9,838 nucleotides of DNA from Lachnospira sp. UBA2821 (GTDB lineage: Bacteria; Bacillota; Clostridia; Lachnospirales; Lachnospiraceae). Position 1 is the stretch's first letter. Every line of letters starts with the position of its first letter. This document shows, in pieces, positions 1-5,198 of the stretch. The stretch spans positions 1 through 9,838 of the forward strand of contig DEGR01000011.1 of the NCBI GenBank assembly GCA_002351535.1, in the 5' to 3' direction. A program made the position numbers and the translations under genes. The notes beneath the pieces were generated by a model. That model saw nothing but the letters and a program-made list of their open reading frames with translations, did no database searches and was not told where the DNA came from.

Positions 1-48
1 TCAAGATTCCGAGAGTTCATATAATATAACGTCATTATCTATGTTCCT

Positions 49-822
49 TTAATCCTTAAGTCCGAGGTCTACCACTTCCTTGTATGCATCTCCCCCGTCA
101 TATGCCGTACACAGATAAAGTTTACTTACATCAAACTCCTTCACTCCATATATATCCTTATCTATTACCCAGCCAATCTGAATGTTTACGGTTCCTTCAT
201 GGACATCAAAATCATTCTGATTAAACGCATCTTTTGACTTGTCCAATGTAGAAAAATATATAGGAAAACCCGTTATTACATACTTTCCGTCGTCATTTAC
301 ATATATAAGCGAATAAGCAGTAACATTATCCGTTGTCATGTATTTCATATATTCACTGTCATAGTCTATGTCCATGTCGCATAGAAGAAACCTTGACTTC
401 ATTGATTGCTCATTTTTAATAACATCTAGTCCATCCATGCATTCTCCATCAAACAGATCCCACTCATCATAAAAATGAGAATCATCCAGACCTGCATCAG
501 ATATATGGTCATACACGGTTGCACTATTCACCTTAAAGCTGACATACTGTGCTTCATCGATATCTCCGACAGGTCGCACCGGTGTAACCCTGTCACCAAT
601 TCCATATATTTTTTTCCCTTTGGGAACAAATCTCGTTTCATATTCTGTGCCATCTGCCATATCTATTATATCAACCGCATCTTTCTTTTTAGAATTATTG
701 CTTTCATGTGAATTTCCACTTTCACCAAATGGTACGGTCACCCCGGGAATACTGCAGGCTGTCATAACAGACATCATACATATCATTATGCATATGGCAT
801 TTATGTATTTCTTTATTCTCAT
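49..822 (-). CDS. Lipoprotein of unknown function
   Basis: A 257-residue predicted lipoprotein. Residues 1-22 form a type II signal peptide: positively charged MRIKK, a hydrophobic stretch, then the lipobox M-T-A-C with Cys23 as the lipidated residue, so the mature protein should be anchored on the outer face of the membrane. A polar Ser/Asn/Lys linker (about 33-51) is followed by a soluble domain of about 200 residues rich in Asp, Tyr and beta-type segments. I recognise no catalytic motif. From memory it resembles the DUF5027-like lipoproteins of Lachnospiraceae, which I cannot confirm. The start is supported by an AGGAAAGG-type ribosome binding site about 9 nt upstream. It follows the secreted-protein gene at 907-1356 in the same direction with an 84-bp gap, and its first 16 coding nucleotides are identical to that gene's. 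The pair is probably co-transcribed. An immunity or substrate-binding role is possible but unsupported. Confidence 0.85.
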   Translation of the reverse strand: MRIKKYINAICIMICMMSVMTACSIPGVTVPFGESGNSHESNNSKKKDAVDIIDMADGTEYETRFVPKGKKIYGIGDRVTPVRPVGDIDEAQYVSFKVNSATVYDHISDAGLDDSHFYDEWDLFDGECMDGLDVIKNEQSMKSRFLLCDMDIDYDSEYMKYMTTDNVTAYSLIYVNDDGKYVITGFPIYFSTLDKSKDAFNQNDFDVHEGTVNIQIGWVIDKDIYGVKEFDVSKLYLCTAYDGGDAYKEVVDLGLKD

Positions 823-854
823 TAAATATTTTCCTTTCCTTCGACAAATTTATC

Positions 855-894
855 CCATGCAGAGCCTGCTAAAGAATTAACTTACTCTGCATGG
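855..894 (-). other. Perfect 10-bp inverted repeat between two secreted-protein genes
   Basis: Arms CCATGCAGAG (855-864) and CTCTGCATGG (885-894) are exactly complementary with a 20-nt loop. The repeat fills most of the 84-bp gap between the stop of the secreted-protein gene and the start of the lipoprotein gene. Neither strand shows a T-run after the stem, so a standard intrinsic terminator is unlikely. An mRNA-processing or stabilising hairpin, a weak attenuator that sets the ratio of the two products, or a protein-binding palindrome are all possible. Confidence 0.5.
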
Positions 895-906
895 ACAAAT
901 TATATA

Positions 907-1356
907 TTATGGATTTGCTACAATAAGATTTCCAACACTGTCAGGACTCCATTTACCGTGTAACGTTCCACTGGAACCACTCACATAAGCCCTTAAATAT
1001 AATCTGCATTTACACTTTTGACCAGCTCCATGACCTTTATCATATGTTTCACGTACATAATTCTTTATTGCTCTCTCTGCATCTCCCGGAATAACTGCAC
1101 CTCCATTTTTAGTTACATTCTTATCCGGAGATGGATTAGTATAATAGGAAACTGCCATTAAAGCTAATCCACATGTATTATAAATATAATGGCTCGAATA
1201 ATCATCCTTATCTCTTGTATCCGAAAATACAACTTTAGTTGAAGATATATACCCTGTCGGTAAATACGAATCCTTTGCATTAGCATTTGCTACTGTTGTT
1301 GATGATAAAGTTGCACATGTAATCAATGCAACTGACAATAATTTCTTTATTCTCAT
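907..1356 (-). CDS. Small secreted protein of unknown function
   Basis: A 149-residue protein with a clear Sec signal peptide: MRIKK, a hydrophobic core around residues 6-20, and a cleavage site at VANA (after Ala25) or ANANA (after Ala27). The mature part is about 122 residues, rich in Gly, Ser, Lys and Tyr, with three cysteines (Cys62, Cys115, Cys117, the last two in a CKC motif) and a C-terminal GKWSPDS motif. It has no membrane anchor and no LPXTG sorting signal. I do not recognise a named family. The small size, export signal and few cysteines would suit a secreted bacteriocin-like or signalling protein, but a small structural or surface protein fits equally well. The start is supported by a strong AGGAGGAG ribosome binding site 8 nt upstream. 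It probably heads an operon with the lipoprotein at 49-822. I could not define its promoter. Confidence 0.8.
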   Translation of the reverse strand: MRIKKLLSVALITCATLSSTTVANANAKDSYLPTGYISSTKVVFSDTRDKDDYSSHYIYNTCGLALMAVSYYTNPSPDKNVTKNGGAVIPGDAERAIKNYVRETYDKGHGAGQKCKCRLYLRAYVSGSSGTLHGKWSPDSVGNLIVANP

Positions 1357-1372
1357 TTATATTTCTCCTCCT

Positions 1373-1716
1373 ACTTGTATAATTAATTTTTTAGTCAAAA
1401 CCAATGCATTCCTGTTTTTACATCACCTACCTTAATTATTACTAATACAATACATTAAATTTATACACCCCCTATCTTTTACAAAAACACCCTTATATGT
1501 TTATCTGATAATATGATGTAGTTGTTATATTTTCATGTGCATTGTAGCATATATTTTTCCAAAAAATTCTTTGTTGTAAAAAATAGTAGGTTTTTTGTAA
1601 AAATTTACAGTTTTTCATTTTTACCTATTATGCCGTCTGATTATTTTTTATTCAACACAACATGCAAAACCTGTTGTTTATTCTGCAGATTTAGCATTTC
1701 GTACTTCGCCATATAT
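1373..1716. other. Gene-free AT-rich stretch with repeated TGTAAAAA motifs
   Basis: No convincing coding sequence lies here; the plus-strand ORFs have no usable ribosome binding site and an implausible composition. It should contain the promoter of the secreted-protein gene at 907-1356. TATAAA at 1460-1465 (minus strand) is a possible -10 but has no good -35. The motif TTGTAAAAA occurs twice on the plus strand 21 bp apart (1574 and 1595). The second copy is part of the inverted repeat TGTAAA-AA-TTTACA (1596-1609). Related TGTAAAA sequences lie on the minus strand near 1417-1424 and 1478-1485. In such AT-rich DNA they may be chance. Confidence 0.4.
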
Positions 1717-1768
1717 AAAAAATAAGACTGTAGCATTGATTTACCGACCATCAATGCTACAGTCTTAT
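1717..1768 (-). terminator. Strong intrinsic terminator, 19-bp stem
   Basis: The arms 1722-1740 and 1750-1768 are perfect reverse complements (19 bp) around a 9-nt loop. On the minus strand the stem runs straight into a T6 run (1717-1722), the classic Rho-independent form. On the plus strand no T-run follows, so termination should be one-directional. It would end transcripts from the gene at 1982-2734 or from the candidate small RNA. Confidence 0.85.
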
Positions 1769-1787
1769 ATAACAGTATGTTATGGTT

Positions 1788-1813
1788 AAAAAATATAGTA
1801 ATTTATTACTATA
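1788..1813 (-). terminator. Weak AT-rich terminator-like hairpin
   Basis: TATAGTAA and TTACTATA (1794-1801 and 1806-1813) pair around a TAAA loop and are followed on the minus strand by a run of six T. The stem has only one G-C pair, so it would be a leaky terminator ahead of the strong one at 1717-1768. It could create a shorter 3' end for the candidate RNA. Confidence 0.4.
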
Positions 1814-1942
1814 AGGGAGGAGCCGATTACCAGTAAAGGGGGAGGAATTGGTAATCGGCCAAATATGAAAAAGATTTATAATATATCAAAGGAAAGGGGA
1901 AATCCTTTGATATATATTATAATATCGGGAAATTGTGAAAAA

Positions 1943-1972
1943 AATATATTGCAAATTTGAACATTGTGTGAA
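1943..1972 (-). promoter_or_regulatory. Possible sigma-A promoter for the candidate small RNA
   Basis: On the minus strand TTCACA (1967-1972, 5 of 6 matches to TTGACA) is separated by 18 bp from TATATT (1943-1948, 5 of 6 matches to TATAAT). Transcription would start near 1936, just after the stop codon of the gene at 1982-2734 and before the first hairpin. A second possibility is TTCACA at 1934-1939 with TATATA at 1911-1916. That would start the RNA inside the first hairpin. AT-rich DNA gives many such matches, so this is tentative. Confidence 0.35.
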
Positions 1973-1981
1973 AAACTTTAC

Positions 1982-2734
1982 TTATCCCCGCTTCGACAAC
2001 TTACCCTTTATCCTTGTCTGCTCGCTCTCCACATACTTTGAAAGTATCTCTTTAAGTGTCATCCTGTTGTCTGTCTTAAATGCAAACATAAAGCTTGGCT
2101 TCAGCTTTCTTTCTTCATTAATCTTAGCAATATGTGCTTTCAACGATTCATACTTAATTTCTAATTGATTCTCAACAGCAAAATCTCTCATTCTCTTCAT
2201 TATGTTCATTGAGTAACATATGTCTATAAGGAACACTCCGTAGAAGAACCCTATGAAGAACGAGAATGCAAGGTGTCCTGCCAGCCATTCTATTGACTTC
2301 TGTACATTTGGATGAATCAGAAAATAATATACTGCACTTAATACTATCCAGTAAAATGAGAACTTGGGGCATATTATTCCTTTTATATTTCCCCATTCCT
2401 CTGTGTAATCCCACAGCTTTATCTTCATACCTTTTATGAATATAAGCCCTGCTATATATTCTATAAGTGTAATAACCATAGCCATCAATACAAACAACAC
2501 TATCTTTTGTCCCCATTTGTTGTGAATAAATGTCACCGGGATAAATGACAATATATATACCACACTCAGGCTAAATCCATATAATGGAAGATATGGTCCT
2601 ATAAGAAATCCCGGATTTATCCATTTTCGTTCCGGATTTGCATCAGAAAAGAATCTCCTGTACACAACTTCAAGCCCCCATCCAAGAAGACTTCCCATAA
2701 AAAATAAAAATGCAACTACAAGTATTTTATTCAT
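1982..2734 (-). CDS. CmpB-like putative ABC-transporter membrane protein (PF06541 type)
   Basis: A 250-residue polytopic membrane protein. Family marks I recognise are an N-terminal segment with GWGLEVVYRR (18-27), then NPGFLIGPYLPLYG (40-53), and the loop LWDYTEEWGNIKGIIC (107-122). These are typical of the CmpB-like 'putative ABC transporter type IV' family (formerly DUF1113). About five or six membrane segments are visible (near 3-24, 43-66, 77-99, 126-140, 154-174), followed by a charged cytoplasmic tail of about 70 residues. The substrate and true role are unknown, and no ATPase partner is nearby. It starts 10 bp after the stop of the AI-2E-family gene. Its only ribosome binding site candidate (GGAG) overlaps that gene's last codons, 13 nt from the ATG, so translation is probably coupled. 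The structured RNA region and terminator at 1717-1922 follow it. Confidence 0.85.
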   Translation of the reverse strand: MNKILVVAFLFFMGSLLGWGLEVVYRRFFSDANPERKWINPGFLIGPYLPLYGFSLSVVYILSFIPVTFIHNKWGQKIVLFVLMAMVITLIEYIAGLIFIKGMKIKLWDYTEEWGNIKGIICPKFSFYWIVLSAVYYFLIHPNVQKSIEWLAGHLAFSFFIGFFYGVFLIDICYSMNIMKRMRDFAVENQLEIKYESLKAHIAKINEERKLKPSFMFAFKTDNRMTLKEILSKYVESEQTRIKGKLSKRG

Positions 2735-2744
2735 TATCTGTTAT

Positions 2745-3905
2745 TCACTCCGTTTCTTTATCCGTCATTTTATCTGCTTTTTGGTCTGTTCTTTTATCTA
2801 TCTTCTCACTCTGTCTTTTATTAATATCATTTCTAAGAAGCACATATGATGCTGCCGCAACAGGTATACCAAATAACACTCCGGCTATTCCGAATAAACC
2901 TCCACCTACTACAACTGCAGCAAACACCCATATCCCGGGCAGTCCAATCGAAGAACCTACTACTTTAGGGTATATAAGCTGACCTTCTATCTGCTGCAAT
3001 ATTACAAGAAATACAACAAACATTACAGCTTTGAATGGCGACACCGTAAATATCATAAGTGCGCCAACCGTTCCTCCTATATATGCACCTGCTATAGGTA
3101 TAAGCGCCGTACATCCGATAAGAACACCTATCATAACTGCATATGGAAATCTGAATATGAGCATTCCTATTACACATAATGTTCCAAGGATAACTGCTTC
3201 CGCACACTGACCTACTATAAAGCTGTGAAAACTTTTATCTACTATCCTGCATACATATAATATTTTTTCATTTGTTTCTGATTTGATATATGTATCCATA
3301 CATCTCAATATCTGCGCTTTTAATTTTTCCTTCTGTGCAAGAATATACATTGAGAAAATAAGTCCCATTATAAAGTTAAATACCATTCCTATAATTGATG
3401 ATACATATCCAAGTATGGTCCCAACCGTAGGTGCAAAACCATTCTTTACGAATTTAATTACTTCCTGTGTTATCTGATTCCAGTCTATCTCTTTAATATC
3501 AAGTCTGGAAAATAGTGACATATTGTCTGAGAGCATTTTCTGTCCCTTTTCAAGTGCCGATGGTACACTTTTTATCAATATCTCTATACATGAGTTTAAT
3601 TCAGGTATTACTATCCATAATATAAGAAATATAAATACCATTATACTTCCAAACGACAGTATCATTGATACTGCCCTTTTACATTTTTGAAAATATTTAT
3701 TCTCTATTCTGTCAAATGCCTTTTTCTCATAGAAAGACATTATAATATTTACGACATAAGCAATAATTACACCCGTAATAAGACTGTCACATACATTTAC
3801 AGCTATTCCAAATCCATTAACTACAAAAGACCAGTATTTTATAAGCAGTATAAATCCAAGTACAGTACCAAGTATCAAAAAATATTTTTTCTTATCTATC
3901 TTCAT
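2745..3905 (-). CDS. AI-2E/PerM-family transporter (PF01594 type)
   Basis: A 386-residue membrane protein of the AI-2E transporter (YdbI/PerM/TqsA) family. The N-terminal half has several hydrophobic segments and a long amphipathic region. The C-terminal half carries the family pattern: FIVGQCAEAVILG, FPYAVMIGVLIG, ALIPIAGAYIGG, LQQIEGQLIYPKVVGSSIG, and VVGGGLFGIAGVLFGIPVAA. The family exports varied small solutes or ions, so the name does not prove autoinducer-2 transport. A Lys/Asp/Thr-rich tail of about 20 residues (KIDKRTDQK...) ends the protein. I prefer the ATG at 3905 because TGAGGG lies 5 nt upstream. An in-frame ATG at 3917 would add MRVK but has no ribosome binding site. It forms a two-gene unit with the CmpB-like gene 10 bp downstream. 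A promoter may lie inside the end of mnmA. Confidence 0.9.
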   Translation of the reverse strand: MKIDKKKYFLILGTVLGFILLIKYWSFVVNGFGIAVNVCDSLITGVIIAYVVNIIMSFYEKKAFDRIENKYFQKCKRAVSMILSFGSIMVFIFLILWIVIPELNSCIEILIKSVPSALEKGQKMLSDNMSLFSRLDIKEIDWNQITQEVIKFVKNGFAPTVGTILGYVSSIIGMVFNFIMGLIFSMYILAQKEKLKAQILRCMDTYIKSETNEKILYVCRIVDKSFHSFIVGQCAEAVILGTLCVIGMLIFRFPYAVMIGVLIGCTALIPIAGAYIGGTVGALMIFTVSPFKAVMFVVFLVILQQIEGQLIYPKVVGSSIGLPGIWVFAAVVVGGGLFGIAGVLFGIPVAAASYVLLRNDINKRQSEKIDKRTDQKADKMTDKETE

Positions 3906-3940
3906 TTTAACCCTCATTTCTGCGAAGCTTATTTATTATA

Positions 3941-3970
3941 ATTATAATATTAACGTATTACATCCGTCAT
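3941..3970 (-). promoter_or_regulatory. Possible promoter for the AI-2E/CmpB gene pair
   Basis: On the minus strand a perfect TATAAT (3941-3946), repeated in tandem at 3935-3940, lies 18 bp after ATGACG (3965-3970, 4 of 6 matches to TTGACA). The -35 lies in the last codons of mnmA and the start site would fall near 3934, giving a leader of about 29 nt with TGAGGG before the ATG at 3905. No terminator separates mnmA from this pair, so read-through from mnmA is also likely. Confidence 0.4.
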
Positions 3971-5044
3971 TATTATTCCTCCGCCAAGTACTATGTCCTC
4001 ATCATACAAAACTACTGCCTGACCTTTTGTAATACCTCTTTGGGGTTTTTCAAACTCAATTCTGACTTTTCCTTCTGATTCAGGATATACTGTTGCCCAG
4101 TCTTCCTTCTGCTTATATCTTATTCTGACTTTACATCGTAATGGTTCTTCCGGCTTTTCAACTGATATCCAGTTCATATCCTCTGCATATAGCTCTTTAC
4201 CAAATACATCTTCATTACTTCCAAGAATCACTTCATTCTTTTCAATATCTTTGCCACACACATACAATGGCTCTTTAGCAGTTACACCAAGTCCTTTACG
4301 CTGACCAATTGTATATCTTATTATGCCTTTATGGCATCCCAGAACATGTCCTTCTTTATCAACAAAATTACCTTCCTCGAACTTTTTGCCACAGAATTTC
4401 TCAATAAATGTTGCATAATCTCCATCGGGTACAAAGCATATATCCTGACTGTCATGCTTTCTCGCATTAATAAATCCTTTACACTCTGCGATTTCCCTTA
4501 TCCGGGTTTTCCTATAATCTCCAAGTGGAAACTTTGTATGTGCAAGCTGTTCCTGAGTAAGATTATATAATACATAGCTCTGGTCCTTTGTCTCATCAAG
4601 TCCCTTCTTAAGAATATATCTTTTCTTATTTTCATCATATTCTATTCTTGCATAATGTCCTGTAACTACATAATCATAACCAAGCTCTTTCGTCTTATCC
4701 ATAAGCTTGTCAAACTTAAGATATCTGTTACAGTCTATACACGGATTTGGAGTCCCTCCATTTATATATGTGTCAGCGAATTTTTTAATAACCTTTTCTT
4801 CAAACTGGTCCTTAAAATTCATTACATAATATGGCATATTAAGACTTGCTGCAACATTTCTGGCATCATTCACGTCATCAATGCTGCAACAGCTTTTCTC
4901 ACACTTAATCTCTACATCTTCGCCTGCATACAGCTTCATGGTTATTCCCATGCATTCATATCCTGCATCTATCATAAGACTGGCAGCCACACTTGAATCA
5001 ACACCACCACTCATGGCTATAAGTGCCTTTTTCTCTGCGCTCAT
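3950..5044 (-). CDS. mnmA: tRNA-specific 2-thiouridylase MnmA
   Basis: A 364-residue cytoplasmic enzyme that thiolates U34 in the anticodon of tRNA-Lys, -Glu and -Gln, using ATP to activate the uridine and sulfur from a cysteine desulfurase. The PP-loop SGGVDSS is at residues 12-18. The first catalytic cysteine lies in NPCIDCN (Cys102), and the second in the conserved HDSQDICFVPDG (Cys203). The tRNA-binding region and the C-terminal beta-barrel ending in DIVLGGGII complete a normal-length family member. I chose the ATG at 5044, which has AGAGG 9 nt upstream and begins MSAEKKALIAMSGGVDSS. The in-frame ATG at 5089 would add 15 residues unlike the family and has no ribosome binding site. It stands alone between the resistance module and the membrane-protein pair. 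No desulfurase partner is in the window. Confidence 0.97.
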   Translation of the reverse strand: MSAEKKALIAMSGGVDSSVAASLMIDAGYECMGITMKLYAGEDVEIKCEKSCCSIDDVNDARNVAASLNMPYYVMNFKDQFEEKVIKKFADTYINGGTPNPCIDCNRYLKFDKLMDKTKELGYDYVVTGHYARIEYDENKKRYILKKGLDETKDQSYVLYNLTQEQLAHTKFPLGDYRKTRIREIAECKGFINARKHDSQDICFVPDGDYATFIEKFCGKKFEEGNFVDKEGHVLGCHKGIIRYTIGQRKGLGVTAKEPLYVCGKDIEKNEVILGSNEDVFGKELYAEDMNWISVEKPEEPLRCKVRIRYKQKEDWATVYPESEGKVRIEFEKPQRGITKGQAVVLYDEDIVLGGGIIMTDVIR

Positions 5045-5065
5045 TCTATTCAGCCTCTCTTTCCT

Positions 5066-5126
5066 CCGGATGCAGCCTGTGAATTGCATAAAACCATATG
5101 GATACAGATTTCAAAAATACATCCGG
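5066..5126 (-). promoter_or_regulatory. Possible structured leader of mnmA
   Basis: In the 154-bp gap before mnmA the minus strand carries CCGGATG (5120-5126) and its reverse complement CATCCGG (5066-5072). The second arm runs directly into GGAGG and so could partly hide the purine-rich region before the start codon. The first arm also lies in an alternative short hairpin, AAAAATGC and GTATTTTT around CGGAT (5113-5133), so the two structures exclude one another. This is a pattern seen by eye; no folding energy was computed. Confidence 0.3.
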
Positions 5127-5148
5127 CATTTTTATTCTTTGATAAAAT

Positions 5149-5157
5149 ATAATACCA
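5149..5157 (-). promoter_or_regulatory. Possible extended -10 promoter for mnmA
   Basis: The minus strand reads TGGTATTAT: a TGn extension followed by TATTAT (5149-5154, 5 of 6 matches to TATAAT). The -35 position has only TTTCAG, which an extended -10 can tolerate. Transcription would start near 5142, about 100 nt before the mnmA ATG, and would include the leader structures. It lies 42 bp after the stop codon of the permease gene. No convincing terminator precedes it. Confidence 0.4.
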
Positions 5158-5198
5158 TAATATCTGAATTTCTGAAACCCCCAAAGAAAATACAAAAC

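Larger units (their letters stand above)
1717..1936 (-). ncRNA. Candidate C-rich structured small RNA (five consecutive hairpins)
   Basis: Five inverted repeats lie end to end: 1876-1922 (18 bp with a 2-nt bulge), 1822-1859 (10-bp perfect arms, 11 paired), 1794-1813 (8 bp), 1769-1783 (6 bp) and 1722-1768 (19 bp perfect). T-runs follow the stems only on the minus strand, which fixes the likely direction. On that strand the loop of the first hairpin is TTTCCCCTT, the loop of the second contains TTCCTCCCCC, and the linker after it reads TCCTCCC. A further TTTCCC lies near 1930. These pyrimidine stretches are complementary to Shine-Dalgarno sequences, as in the C-rich regulatory RNAs of Firmicutes such as RsaE/RoxS and FsrA; that likeness is in design only. 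A possible promoter at 1943-1972 puts the 5' end near 1936, giving about 220 nt. The alternative is a structured 3' UTR of the gene at 1982-2734. No Rfam family comes to mind. Confidence 0.55.

Noticed and set aside
1376..1404. TTGGTT-17-TATACA as promoter of the secreted-protein gene
   Set aside because: Transcription would start inside the ribosome binding site (1365-1372). The nearby TTGACT has only a 12-13 bp spacer to any -10.
1522..1725. Plus-strand ORF of 67 codons in the gene-free stretch
   Set aside because: It starts with TTG, has no ribosome binding site, is unusually rich in Phe, Ser and Cys as expected from T-rich DNA, and ends inside the 19-bp terminator stem.
1717..1922. CRISPR-like or mobile-element repeat array
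   Set aside because: The repeats are five different inverted repeats, not direct repeats with spacers, and there is no transposase, cas gene or target duplication nearby.
1865..1960. Plus-strand ORF of 31 codons starting MKKIYNISK, preceded by GGGGGAGG
   Set aside because: The purine run is about 20 nt from the ATG and lies in a hairpin loop. The ORF spans the inverted repeat at 1876-1922. The minus-strand RNA explains the same sequence better.
1935..2168. Plus-strand ORF of 77 codons
   Set aside because: It mostly overlaps the well-supported CmpB-like gene on the other strand and has no ribosome binding site.
2172..2516. Minus-strand ORF of 114 codons in another frame of the CmpB-like gene
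   Set aside because: It is a shadow of the real gene, whose frame carries family motifs; the product shows no membrane or domain pattern.
5045..5089. 15-residue N-terminal extension of MnmA from the ATG at 5089
   Set aside because: There is no ribosome binding site before 5089, the added residues do not resemble MnmA, and AGAGG supports the ATG at 5044.
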